DNA of 64,000 nt from Bradyrhizobium macuxiense (GTDB lineage: Bacteria; Pseudomonadota; Alphaproteobacteria; Rhizobiales; Xanthobacteraceae): the NCBI RefSeq assembly GCF_007993935.1, contig NZ_VITY01000013.1, forward strand, positions 1 to 64,000, given 5' to 3'. Shown piece by piece: positions 16,072-24,232 of this stretch (position 1 is its first letter; each line of letters begins with the position of its first letter). The translations under genes were made by a program, and so were the position numbers. The notes below the pieces were generated by a model that did not search any database, had not been told where the DNA came from, and saw nothing but the letters and a program-made list of their open reading frames with translations.

Positions 16072-17289
16072 TCAGGCGGCGCCGCGATCGAGCGCCGGCG
16101 CGGGGTCCTTCTTCGTCAGCCGGCGCAGCGCCGCGACATTGGTGGCGACCGAGGCCATGCGGCACTGGGCCTTGCCGGCGGATTTGGCCTCGTAGAGCGC
16201 GGCATCGGCAACCGCCAGCAACTCTTCGGCCTCGGCGCCGTGCTCGGGCGATACGGCGACACCGACGCTGACGCCGACCTTCGCAAAGATACCGTCGGCG
16301 AGCCGGTAGGGCATGGTGACGGCCTGGATGATGCGATGGCCGACGGTAAGCGCCTGCTCGGCGGTGATGCCGTTGGCCAGCACCACGAATTCGTCGCCGC
16401 CAAGCCGCGCGATCACGTCGGTCTCCGGCAGCGCGCGCCGCAGCCGCTCGGCGGCCAGTATCAGCACCTGGTCGCCGGCGGCGTGGCCATAGGTGTCGTT
16501 GACCGGCTTGAAATTGTCGAGGTCGAAGAACAGCAGCGCGAACGGCCCGCCATGTCCGGCCGCGGCCTCGAGCTTTGCGTTCAGCGCGGCGACGAAACCG
16601 GCGCGATTGCGCAGGCCGGTGAGGGTGTCGTGATGGGCGAGGTGGCCGTTCTCGCGCTCGGCGCGCATGGTCGCGATCAGCATCTTGTTGAGACGGAAGG
16701 CTGCAACCGTCATCGCCGTGAGATACAGCGGCACCTGCAGGAAGACGATGAACAGCAGCGGCTCGCCGGCAAGCGCTGCACCCGGCACGATCGGGCCGAG
16801 GCTGAGCAGGATCATGGTTCCGGCGAGGCGGGGAGCGCTGAAGTTGCGGAAGCAGATGCCGCCGACCATCGCCGCCGCCGACAGCGAGGCCAGCAGCGCG
16901 ACCACCCAGTCGCCGCTGGCAAGGCTGATCAGGATGCCGAAGCCGACGCTGGCGCTCCAGGCGACCGCAAGCACGAGGTGCAGATCGGTCGGGGTGGGCC
17001 GCTGCTCGCGCGCGGCGCGATGCGCAACCACGAGCACCGCCAGTCGCGACAGGCAGATGACGAGTTCGAGCACGACCCAGGTGATGAACAGCGCGGTCGG
17101 CTCGCGGATCGCAATCACGGCCGCGACTGCGACCGTGTTGACGGCGCCGGCCGCGAACACCGGCAGCGAGCCGTAGAGATCGCCGATCAGCGCCGCGCGG
17201 ATGTCGTCAGGCACGCCGGGTCCGGCGTCGGCGAGCCAGCGCGTCACGCCCCAGCGCGGCTGGCTATATCGTCCTTTTTCGGACTGCAT
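16072..17289 (-). CDS. Membrane-bound diguanylate cyclase (GGDEF)
   Basis: A 405-residue protein: about six predicted membrane helices in residues 35-205, then a GGDEF domain. The active site reads RLGGDEFVVLA and the substrate-binding HDTLTGLRNR and FFDLDNFKPVND blocks are intact, so it should make cyclic di-GMP from GTP at the inner membrane. The inhibitory site RxxD, usually a few residues before GGDEF, reads PETD here, so feedback inhibition by this site is unlikely. No EAL domain is fused. It is convergent with the SDR and divergent from the DUF21 gene. Confidence 0.92.
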   Translation of the reverse strand: MQSEKGRYSQPRWGVTRWLADAGPGVPDDIRAALIGDLYGSLPVFAAGAVNTVAVAAVIAIREPTALFITWVVLELVICLSRLAVLVVAHRAAREQRPTPTDLHLVLAVAWSASVGFGILISLASGDWVVALLASLSAAAMVGGICFRNFSAPRLAGTMILLSLGPIVPGAALAGEPLLFIVFLQVPLYLTAMTVAAFRLNKMLIATMRAERENGHLAHHDTLTGLRNRAGFVAALNAKLEAAAGHGGPFALLFFDLDNFKPVNDTYGHAAGDQVLILAAERLRRALPETDVIARLGGDEFVVLANGITAEQALTVGHRIIQAVTMPYRLADGIFAKVGVSVGVAVSPEHGAEAEELLAVADAALYEAKSAGKAQCRMASVATNVAALRRLTKKDPAPALDRGAA

Positions 17290-17510
17290 TGTTCTTGCCC
17301 CGTACTTTCACGTGGCAAGAAACCCGACCGGCCCTAACAGGTCTCTAAGGCTGGTCTCGATCACGCAACGTGATTGATGGGTCGTAAATCCGCGCCGCCA
17401 CCGCGTCATCCGGACGCAGCGGTCGCCGCCGCATCGACGTCCGGTCATTCGGCTGTCACCTCGTTCGACTGTGATGGCGCCGAAAATCGCAACAGCGAGG
17501 CGGGGCATTC

Positions 17511-18545
17511 ATGGCTTATCTTGGGGTCACCGCGACCTGGATCGGGATTGCCGCCTGCATTTTGCAGTCGGCGCTGTTCTCCGGCCTCAATCTCGCGGTG
17601 TTCAGCCTCAGCCTGCTGCGGCTGCAGATCGAGGCGGACAGCGGCAATCGCAATGCGGTGCGGGTGCTCGAGCTGCGCAAGAGCGCCAACCAGATCCTCG
17701 CCACCATCATCTGGGGCAATGTCACCACCAATGTGCTGCTGACGCTGCTGTCGGATTCGGTGCTGGCCGGCGTCGGCGCGTTCGTGTTCTCGGCCTTCGC
17801 GATCACGCTGCTCGGCGAGATCTTCCCGCAGGCCTATTTCTCGCGCAACGCGCTGGCGATGACCGCGCGGTTTCTGCCGTTCCTGAATTTCTATCGCATC
17901 GTGCTGTTCCCGCTGGCGAAGCCGACCGCAATGGTGCTCGATTGGTGGCTGGGGGCGGAAGGTATCACCTATCTGCGCGAGCAGGACATCAGGCAGATGA
18001 TCGCCCGCCATGTCGTCGACGGCGGCGACATCAGTCGGGTGGAGGCGACCGGCGCGCAGAACTTCCTTGACCTCGACGACGTCTCCGTCTGCGACGAGGG
18101 CGAGGTGATCGATCCCGACAGCATCCTGAGCCTGCCGCTCGCCAATCAGCGCTGCGTGCTGCCGAAATTCGACCGCGTGCCCGACGATCCGTTTCTGCGC
18201 CGGATCGATGCGTCGGGAATGAAATGGGTGATCGTGACCGATCTCGCCGGTGAGCCGGTGTTCGTGCTCGATGCCCATCACTTCCTGCGCGATGCGCTGT
18301 TCAATCAGCTCGAGAGCGATCCGACGGCCTATTGGCACCGGCCGATCATCGTGCGCGACGCCAAGGCGCGGCTCGGCGATGTGATCGGGCTGATGAAGGT
18401 GGTGCCGGAGACGCCGGGCGACGACGTGATCGAGCACGACCTGATCCTGGTGTGGAGCGGTCAGAAGCGCATCATCACCGGCTCGGACCTGCTCGGGCGG
18501 CTGCTGCGCGGCATTGCGACCGTGGAGAAGCGCTCGGCGGCCTAG
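17511..18545 (+). CDS. DUF21 (CNNM-type) membrane protein
   Basis: A 344-residue protein. Residues 1-150 carry the DUF21 membrane domain (FSGLNLAVFSLSLLRLQIEA, WGNVTTNVLLTLLSDS and LLGEIFPQAYFSRN) found in CNNM/CorB-type magnesium transport proteins and HlyC-like proteins. The remaining cytoplasmic part contains a region equivalent to the CBS pair but shows poor matches and no obvious CorC/HlyC C-terminal domain, so the protein is shorter than typical members at 420 or more residues. A role in divalent cation handling is a family inference. Confidence 0.82.
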   Translation: MAYLGVTATWIGIAACILQSALFSGLNLAVFSLSLLRLQIEADSGNRNAVRVLELRKSANQILATIIWGNVTTNVLLTLLSDSVLAGVGAFVFSAFAITLLGEIFPQAYFSRNALAMTARFLPFLNFYRIVLFPLAKPTAMVLDWWLGAEGITYLREQDIRQMIARHVVDGGDISRVEATGAQNFLDLDDVSVCDEGEVIDPDSILSLPLANQRCVLPKFDRVPDDPFLRRIDASGMKWVIVTDLAGEPVFVLDAHHFLRDALFNQLESDPTAYWHRPIIVRDAKARLGDVIGLMKVVPETPGDDVIEHDLILVWSGQKRIITGSDLLGRLLRGIATVEKRSAA

Positions 18546-18691
18546 ACGAAGGCTTGCCGACCGCTGCCGTCGTAACGGGCAAAGCGGCATGGAAACTGCA
18601 TGTTTGTCGGCGTCCGGCGGCATAAAATGCGGCCGGGCGCCGATCAATGCCGGCGTCGGTACAGCGTGCCAACGCCTAAGGAGGAAGCCTC

Positions 18692-19180
18692 ATGAAACGC
18701 GAAGACCTCACCGAAAAGCTGCTCGACATCAAGCGCGAGAACGGCTGGAGCTGGAAGTACATCTGCGAAAAGATCGGCGGTTATTCCGAAGTCTTGATAA
18801 CGGGCGCGATCCTCGGCCAGATGAAATTGACAAAGCCGCAGGCGGCCAATGCCGGTGAATTGTTCGGGCTGACGAAGGCCGAGATCGCGATGCTCAACGA
18901 GGTGCCGATGCGCGGCACCGGCACGCCGATGCCGCCGACCGATCCCCTGATCTACCGCTTCTACGAGATGGTGATGGTCAACGGTCCGGCGTGGAAGGCG
19001 CTGATCGAGGAGGAGTTCGGCGACGGCATCATGTCGGCGATCGACTTCGACATGGCGCTGGAGCGCGTCGCCAATCCGAAGGGCGACCGCGTCAAGATCA
19101 CGATGTCGGGCAAATTCCTGCCGTACAAATATTACGGCGCCAGCGGCAACGTGCCGGAGTATGGCTTCAAGGAAGGTTGA
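18692..19180 (+). CDS. cynS: Cyanase (cyanate hydratase)
   Basis: A 162-residue enzyme that converts cyanate and bicarbonate to ammonia and carbon dioxide via carbamate. The catalytic triad is visible as R89, E92 and S115, with the same spacing (3 and 23 residues) as Arg96, Glu99 and Ser122 of the E. coli enzyme; the surrounding segment is PLIYRFYEMV and GIMSAIDF. The N-terminal helix-turn-helix-like domain (YSEVLITGAILGQ) is present. A strong AAGGAGG ribosome site precedes the ATG. No cynT carbonic anhydrase, cynX or cynR gene is adjacent. It could detoxify cyanate or supply nitrogen. Confidence 0.96.
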   Translation: MKREDLTEKLLDIKRENGWSWKYICEKIGGYSEVLITGAILGQMKLTKPQAANAGELFGLTKAEIAMLNEVPMRGTGTPMPPTDPLIYRFYEMVMVNGPAWKALIEEEFGDGIMSAIDFDMALERVANPKGDRVKITMSGKFLPYKYYGASGNVPEYGFKEG

Positions 19181-19189
19181 GGACGGATG

Positions 19190-19225
19190 GCGAGTAGCGA
19201 ACCGGGTTCTCCATTCGCTACTCGC
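19190..19225. repeat. Palindrome between convergent genes (12-bp stem)
   Basis: GCGAGTAGCGAA (19190-19201) and TTCGCTACTCGC (19214-19225) form a perfect 12-bp stem with a 12-base loop. It sits between the ends of cynS and the convergent gene at 19233, so it may act as a terminator, though there is no clear T-tract. The unit resembles a repeat I recall from Bradyrhizobium intergenic regions. Confidence 0.6.
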
Positions 19226-19232
19226 TACCCTC

Positions 19233-20057
19233 TCAGCTCTTGGCGGCAGCGAACGCCTCGCGAAGGTCCTTCACCGGCGCCATGTCGCGGACGAAGGTGA
19301 ACGCGCCGTTATCCTTCATCTCGCGGGCGCACCGCAGGAACGCAGCCAGCGCGTGGCGCTCCATCGCGCCACCGACGCTGATGCGCTTGACGCCGGCGGC
19401 CGACAGCTGCTCGACCGTCAAGGTCGGATCGGCAAAGCCCATCACGAGATTGAACGGCCGCTTCACGGCCGAGACCACGGTCTTGATGGTGCCGATGTCG
19501 TAAAGGCCAGGTGAATACAACACGTCGGCGCCGGCGGCCTCGAACGCCTGCAACCGCCTGATGGTGTCGTCGAGGTCCTTGCGTCCCCAGAGGAAATTCT
19601 CCGCCCGCGCCGTCAGCGTGAACGGGAACGGCAGGGCCCGTACCGCTTCGACCGCGGCCTGCACCCGCTCGACTGCAAGCGAGAAATCGTAGATCGGACG
19701 CTCGCGGTCGCCGGTCGAGTCCTCGATCGAGCCGCCGACGACGCCGGCTTCGGCCGCGCGCGCGATCGCCTTTGCCGCGGTCTTCGGATCATCGGCGCCG
19801 CAATTCTCCAGGTCGGCGTTGACGGGCAGGTCGGTGGCCTCCGAGATCACCCGGCAGTTCTCGATGATGGCATCGAGGGAGATCGTGGCCTGGCCGAGCG
19901 TGTTGGCGACCCCGAGGCTGGTGGTCGCGAGCGCCTCGAAGCCCATCGCCGCGAGCAGCTTCGCCGTGCCGGCGTCCCACGGATTTGGAATGATGAAGGC
20001 GCCGGGCCGCTGATGCAACTCGCGAAACCGTGCTGCCTTGTCTGCCTGGGTGCGCAT
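19233..20057 (-). CDS. Isocitrate lyase/PEP mutase superfamily protein
   Basis: A 274-residue protein of the PEP mutase/isocitrate lyase family. It has IIPNPWDAGTAKLLAAMGF near the start, the metal-binding D and E residues in NADLENCG and VVGGSIEDSTGD, and an ARAENFLWG block. It lacks the KKCGH-type loop of true isocitrate lyases, so it is more likely a carbon-carbon lyase or hydrolase acting on a 2-oxo acid, such as oxaloacetate or a methylisocitrate-like compound. An AGGAG ribosome site precedes the ATG. The divergent LysR gene is a natural candidate regulator. Confidence 0.85.
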   Translation of the reverse strand: MRTQADKAARFRELHQRPGAFIIPNPWDAGTAKLLAAMGFEALATTSLGVANTLGQATISLDAIIENCRVISEATDLPVNADLENCGADDPKTAAKAIARAAEAGVVGGSIEDSTGDRERPIYDFSLAVERVQAAVEAVRALPFPFTLTARAENFLWGRKDLDDTIRRLQAFEAAGADVLYSPGLYDIGTIKTVVSAVKRPFNLVMGFADPTLTVEQLSAAGVKRISVGGAMERHALAAFLRCAREMKDNGAFTFVRDMAPVKDLREAFAAAKS

Positions 20058-20168
20058 GTGAACTCCTGATGGTTGGAAAAGCGACTGGCAGCAGCGATAG
20101 GGCGGTTTCGGTCATCAGACAAATTTGTTATTCCTCTCGATATCATCAGCTTTTTGCATGAGGCGGGA

Positions 20169-21113
20169 ATGGACAGCGACGCGCTCAACACGTTCCTGGT
20201 GGTGCACCGCCGCGGCGGGATCTCCAATGCCGCCAAGGCGCTGCATCGCTCGCAGCCGGCGATCTCGAGGCGCATCGCGCTGCTCGAGCAGGAGCTCGGC
20301 GTGCCCTTGTTCGAGCGGATCGAAGGCAAGACGCGGCTCAGCGATGCCGGACGGGTGATGGTGCCTTATGCCGAACGGGCGGTGGCGGCAGCGCAGGATG
20401 CCGAGAACGCGGTGCGCGCGCTGCTGCGCGACAATTCCGGTCCGGTGGCGTTGGCGGTGACGGGCACGCTTGCGGGCGAGCGGCTCTCGAAGGTGCTGAA
20501 GCGCTTCGCCCGCCAGCATCCCGACGTTACGCTGACGCTGCGCACCGCGACCAGCGCGGAGGTCAGCGATTTGATCCGGCGCGGCGAAGCGACGATCGGG
20601 CTGCGCTACGATCGCGACCGCTCAGGCGAGCTCGATTGCGAGGTGCTGCGCGCCGAGCCGCTCGGGGTGGTCTGCGCGCCGGATCATCGCCTGGCCGGAC
20701 GCCGGGTCGGCCGTCTCGCCGACCTCAGGGACGAGCGGTGGATCGCGTTTCCCGAAGTGCCGGGACGGCGCGAGATCACCGCCTCGCATGTGTTCGCCCT
20801 GTTCCTGACCCACGGGCTCGGCGAGATCGCCTGGACGCCGGTCGACAGCCTGACCGCGCAGAAGCGGCTGGTCGAGGCCGGGCTCGGGATCGCGCTGCTG
20901 TCACAGAGCAATGCGGCGGAGGAGCTGCGCGCCGCGACGATCGCGACGATTCGCGTCGGCAATCTCAGCGCAAGCCACGAGGTCGTCGCGGTGACGCGGC
21001 ATGGCGGCTTTCTCAGCGCCGCGTCGCGCCGCCTGCTCGACATCATTCGCGCCGAGTTCACCAGGGCGAGGGGTACAAACACGTCGCGCCGGAGCAATGT
21101 CCGGCGCGCGTAG
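20169..21113 (+). CDS. LysR-family transcriptional regulator, divergent from the PEP-mutase-like gene
   Basis: A 314-residue regulator from the ATG at 20169, chosen because the winged helix-turn-helix starts at once (LNTFLVVHRRGGISNAAKAL, then SQPAISRRIALLE) and a GAGGCGGG ribosome site precedes it. The open frame extends upstream to 20073 without homology. The effector domain contains TIGLRYDRDRSG and GLGIALLSQSNA. It is divergent from the lyase-like gene across about 110 bp and is likely to control it. Effector unknown. Confidence 0.88.
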   Translation: MDSDALNTFLVVHRRGGISNAAKALHRSQPAISRRIALLEQELGVPLFERIEGKTRLSDAGRVMVPYAERAVAAAQDAENAVRALLRDNSGPVALAVTGTLAGERLSKVLKRFARQHPDVTLTLRTATSAEVSDLIRRGEATIGLRYDRDRSGELDCEVLRAEPLGVVCAPDHRLAGRRVGRLADLRDERWIAFPEVPGRREITASHVFALFLTHGLGEIAWTPVDSLTAQKRLVEAGLGIALLSQSNAAEELRAATIATIRVGNLSASHEVVAVTRHGGFLSAASRRLLDIIRAEFTRARGTNTSRRSNVRRA

Positions 21114-21173
21114 AAGGTCGAAACAGGAGCGCTGCGGGCGTGAGCCCAGGTTCGCGCCTTCAGGTTCCTGCTA

Positions 21174-21497
21174 TCAGCTTCCTGCCTTCACTTGGGTCAC
21201 GGCAACGGCCAGCAGCTCATCCATCTTGGCGCGGATGTCGCGCTCGGTGGCGGGCTGGCCCTTGGCGGTGAGGTCCTTCAGCACCTTGTGCAGGACGTCA
21301 TTGTCGCCGGCTTCCTCGAAGTCGGCGGCCACCACATCCTTGGCATAGGCGTTGGCGGCGTCGCCCGAGATGCCGAGCTTCTCGGCGGCCCATAAGCCCA
21401 GCAGTTTGTTCCGGCGCGCTTCCGCCTTGAACTTCAGCTCCTCGTCGAGGGCGAACTTCTTCTCGAAACCTTCCTCGCGCTTGTCGAATTCGTTCAT
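21174..21497 (-). CDS. DUF1476 protein, F1 ATP synthase zeta-type inhibitor
   Basis: A 107-residue, highly charged, helical protein of the alphaproteobacterial DUF1476 family, described in Paracoccus as the zeta subunit that inhibits F1F0 ATP synthase hydrolysis. The inhibitory N-terminal part (FDKREEGFEKKFALDEE) is complete. It faces away from purC with a 350-bp gap between them. The family assignment is clear. Strength of inhibition varies between lineages and cannot be judged here. Confidence 0.92.
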   Translation of the reverse strand: MNEFDKREEGFEKKFALDEELKFKAEARRNKLLGLWAAEKLGISGDAANAYAKDVVAADFEEAGDNDVLHKVLKDLTAKGQPATERDIRAKMDELLAVAVTQVKAGS

Positions 21498-21845
21498 AGC
21501 CGAAGTTCCAATCCCCTGCTGAATGCGGGCCGCGGCTCGTTGCGGCAGGCCCGATGCCTGCCTAGATAGTTGGGAGGAATCGGCAAGACAACGAGCCGTT
21601 AAGCCGCAGGCAAAACAGGCGGAATCGGCCCTTTTCGATAGGGCGGTATAAGTGCCCGCAAGGGGGCACTATCGATTGTGCTGGATGGGCCAATCAGATA
21701 GGTTGCCAACAGGTGTGGTTCTTGTTCTGTTTCCAGTTGGATAGCTCAGGTTCCAGGCCTCCGCGGCAGCTCCGTCGTGGGTCGTAACCCCAAGTCATCC
21801 GGAGCACCCAAATTCATGGATTTCAACAAAACACGGTACATCCCA
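21498..21845. other. Divergent promoter region between the DUF1476 gene and purC
   Basis: No gene is seen in these 348 bp. They should hold promoters for both flanking genes and the leader of the purine operon. I looked for a purine-type riboswitch and saw no convincing conserved core. An in-frame ATG at 21816, 11 bases after GGAG, would lengthen PurC by ten residues (MDFNKTRYIP). Confidence 0.5.
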
Positions 21846-22613
21846 ATGAGCCGTCGACGCCGCATTTATGAAGGCAAGGCCAAGGTGCTTTACGAAGGCC
21901 CCGAGCCGGGAACCCTGATCCAGCACTTCAAGGACGACGCGACCGCGTTCAATGCCAAGAAACACCAGGTGATCGAGGGCAAGGGCGTCCTCAACAACCG
22001 GATTTCGGAGTACCTGTTTCAGCACCTCAACGACATCGGGGTGCCGACCCACTTCATCCGCCGCCTCAACATGCGCGAGCAGCTGATTCGCGAGGTCGAG
22101 ATCGTGCCGCTCGAGGTGGTGGTGCGGAACGTCGCCGCCGGCTCGCTGTCGCAGCGGCTCGGGATCGAGGAGGGCACCCAGCTGCCGCGCTCGATCATCG
22201 AATTCTATTACAAGAACGACCAGCTCAACGACCCGATGGTGTCGGAAGAGCACATCACCGCGTTCGGCTGGGCGACGCCCCAGGAGATCGACGACATCAT
22301 GGCGCTGGCCATCCGTGTCAACGACTTCCTGACCGGTCTTTTCCTCGGCATCGGCATCCGCCTCGTCGACTTCAAGATGGAGTGCGGGCGGCTGTTCGAG
22401 AACGAGATGATGCGGATCATCGTCGCCGACGAGATCTCGCCGGACTCCTGCCGGCTGTGGGACATCAAGTCGAACGAGAAGCTCGACAAGGATCGTTTCC
22501 GCCGGGATCTGGGTGGTCTGCTCGAGGCGTACACCGAGGTCGCAAAGCGGCTCGGCATTCTGATCGAAAACGAGCGGCCGGCCGGCAGCGGCCCGGTGCT
22601 GGTGAAGAGCTAA
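21846..22613 (+). CDS. purC: Phosphoribosylaminoimidazole-succinocarboxamide synthase
   Basis: A 255-residue enzyme joining aspartate to CAIR in an ATP-dependent step of purine synthesis. The start MSRRRRIYEGKAKVLYEG matches the usual SAICAR synthetase N-terminus, with LEVVVRNVAAGSLSQRLG and LVDFKMECGR further on. I chose the ATG at 21846 from family length; an upstream ATG at 21816 has the better ribosome site and may be the true start. It is followed after 15 bp by purS on the same strand, so the genes form an operon. Confidence 0.96.
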   Translation: MSRRRRIYEGKAKVLYEGPEPGTLIQHFKDDATAFNAKKHQVIEGKGVLNNRISEYLFQHLNDIGVPTHFIRRLNMREQLIREVEIVPLEVVVRNVAAGSLSQRLGIEEGTQLPRSIIEFYYKNDQLNDPMVSEEHITAFGWATPQEIDDIMALAIRVNDFLTGLFLGIGIRLVDFKMECGRLFENEMMRIIVADEISPDSCRLWDIKSNEKLDKDRFRRDLGGLLEAYTEVAKRLGILIENERPAGSGPVLVKS

Positions 22614-22628
22614 GGTTAAGGGGCAATC

Positions 22629-22871
22629 GTGAAGGCACGTGTGACTGTTACGTTGAAGTCGGGCATCCTCGATCCGCAGGGCAAGGCGATCGAGGGCGCG
22701 CTGAAGTCGCTCGGCGTCGACGGCATCGCCAGCGTTCGGCAGGGCAAGGTGTTCGACATCGAGCTCGCCGCGACCGACAAGGCCAAGGCGGAGGCGGCAC
22801 TGAAGGCCGCCGCCGACAAGCTGCTGGCGAACACCGTGATCGAGAACTACCGGGTCGAGGTTCTGAGCTAG
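22629..22871 (+). CDS. purS: FGAM synthase subunit PurS
   Basis: An 80-residue protein, the small subunit that bridges PurQ and PurL in the three-part FGAM synthase. It starts with GTG after an AAGGGG ribosome site and reads KARVTVTLKSGILDPQGKAI, then SVRQGKVFDIEL, both family hallmarks. It follows purC closely. Unusually, an unrelated secreted-protein gene lies between it and purQ. Confidence 0.96.
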   Translation: MKARVTVTLKSGILDPQGKAIEGALKSLGVDGIASVRQGKVFDIELAATDKAKAEAALKAAADKLLANTVIENYRVEVLS

Positions 22872-22884
22872 CCGGGCGCGCCAG

Positions 22885-23463
22885 ATGACAACAGCCGCTC
22901 TCGCCTGTTCCCGCAGCGACCGGATGATCGCCCAATCATTGTTGGCCGGTTTGCTCACGGTCGTCGGGATCGGCGGCGCTGTGGCTCAGTCGCCGGCGCC
23001 GGCTCCGGCCGCGACCACGCAGCGGCCGCCGTTTGCGATCAGCGGCTGGCGTTACGAGCGCCGCGCTGACACACACCTGTTCCGTTGCGAGCAGCCGCAA
23101 TGCGGTGCGGGTTCGAAGGTCAGCTACCGGTTTTACACCGGCGGAAATCAGATGACGCTGGACCAGTTCCGCGACAGCCAGAACCAGGTCATCAAGGCGC
23201 TGGAGCAGCGCACGCCCGGACAACGCATCACGCTGCTCGGCGTCGATGGCGACAAGGGCAGCTCGGTGCCGCGCATGTACAAGGCACGGCGCCTGACGGT
23301 GACGCCGGGCGGCGCGAGCGAGTATCAGGTCAATGGCTTGATGCTCGGCGCGCAAGGCTCGGCCAGCCTGATCAGTTCGGCGCGCGACGAGAAGGCCAGC
23401 AACGACAATTACGCAAAATTTGCCGCCGCAGTTAAGCTTGTGCTGGCCCCCAAAACCAGGTGA
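22885..23463 (+). CDS. Putative secreted protein of unknown function between purS and purQ
   Basis: A 192-residue protein I do not recognise. It has a signal peptide: arginines in SRSDR, a hydrophobic core (IAQSLLAGLLTVVGIGGA) and a likely cleavage after AVAQS, then an Ala/Pro-rich linker. The mature part has one close cysteine pair (CEQPQC near residue 69) that may form a disulfide. It starts 13 bp after purS and ends 4 bp before purQ, so it must be co-transcribed with the purine genes. A Met at 22924 would remove the positive residues of the leader, so I prefer 22885. No purine role is evident. Confidence 0.7.
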   Translation: MTTAALACSRSDRMIAQSLLAGLLTVVGIGGAVAQSPAPAPAATTQRPPFAISGWRYERRADTHLFRCEQPQCGAGSKVSYRFYTGGNQMTLDQFRDSQNQVIKALEQRTPGQRITLLGVDGDKGSSVPRMYKARRLTVTPGGASEYQVNGLMLGAQGSASLISSARDEKASNDNYAKFAAAVKLVLAPKTR

Positions 23464-23467
23464 TCCG

Positions 23468-24169
23468 ATGAAATCAGCCGTCCTCGTCTTCCCCGGCATC
23501 AATCGCGAGCGCGACATGGCGCGCGCACTCAGGCTCGCATCCGGCAACGAGACCGCGATGGTCTGGCACGCGGAGACCGCGCTGCCCAAAGGCACCGACC
23601 TCGTGGTCGTGCCGGGCGGCTTCTCCTATGGCGACTATCTGCGCTGCGGCGCGATCGCGGCGCGCGCGCCGGTGATGGACGCGGTGCGCGACTTTGCCGC
23701 CAAGGGCGGGCTCGTGCTCGGCGTCTGCAACGGCTTCCAGATCCTCTGCGAGTCCGGCCTGTTGCCGGGCGTCTTGATGCGCAATGCCGCGCTGAAATTC
23801 GTCTGCCGTGACGTGCATATGAAGGTCGAGCGCTCCGACACCCCGTTCACCCGCGGCTACAATGCCGGCCAGGTGATCCGCGTGCCGGTGGCGCATGGCG
23901 AAGGCAATTACGAGGCGGACGAGGAGACGCTGAAGCGGCTCGAGGGCGACGGGCGGGTGCTCTATCGCTACTGCTCTGCCGATGGCGTCGTCGACGAGGC
24001 CTCCAACTTCAACGGCGCCGCGCATTCGATCGCCGGCATCGTCAACGAGCGCGGCAATGTGCTCGGCATGATGCCGCATCCGGAAAACCACGTCGAAGAG
24101 ATCATGGGCTGCACCGACGGCCGCGGCCTGTTCGCAGGGCTGGTCCAGCAGTTCGAGAAGGCGGCCTGA
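23468..24169 (+). CDS. purQ: FGAM synthase glutaminase subunit PurQ
   Basis: A 233-residue class I glutamine amidotransferase that supplies ammonia to PurL. The nucleophile elbow GVCNGFQIL holds the catalytic Cys, and the His/Glu pair is in MMPHPENHVEE; the start AVLVFPGINRERDM and the block VVPGGFSYGDYLRCG are typical. The ATG at 23468 lies 4 bp after the preceding stop. Its partner purL is 10.5 kb downstream, so the synthase subunits are split between two transcription units. Confidence 0.96.
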   Translation: MKSAVLVFPGINRERDMARALRLASGNETAMVWHAETALPKGTDLVVVPGGFSYGDYLRCGAIAARAPVMDAVRDFAAKGGLVLGVCNGFQILCESGLLPGVLMRNAALKFVCRDVHMKVERSDTPFTRGYNAGQVIRVPVAHGEGNYEADEETLKRLEGDGRVLYRYCSADGVVDEASNFNGAAHSIAGIVNERGNVLGMMPHPENHVEEIMGCTDGRGLFAGLVQQFEKAA

Positions 24170-24176
24170 TCGCCAT

Positions 24177-24228
24177 AGCGTTTTCGAGCGAAGTGAGGGC
24201 CGGTTCGCGTGAAGAAAACGCGTCAAAA
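24177..24228. repeat. 52-bp dispersed repeat, copy 1 (GCGTTTTC...GAAAACGC)
   Basis: This is one of three copies in the window (others at 41568-41618 and 46415-46466). Its ends GCGTTTTC (24178-24185) and GAAAACGC (24214-24221) can pair. It lies between purQ and the next gene and contains an in-frame GTG that falsely lengthens that gene. The family resembles repeats I recall as common in Bradyrhizobium. Confidence 0.85.
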
Positions 24229-24232
24229 TAAG

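Noticed and set aside
21498..21845. Possible purine riboswitch before purC
   Set aside because: I could not find conserved core bases or a three-way junction in the leader.
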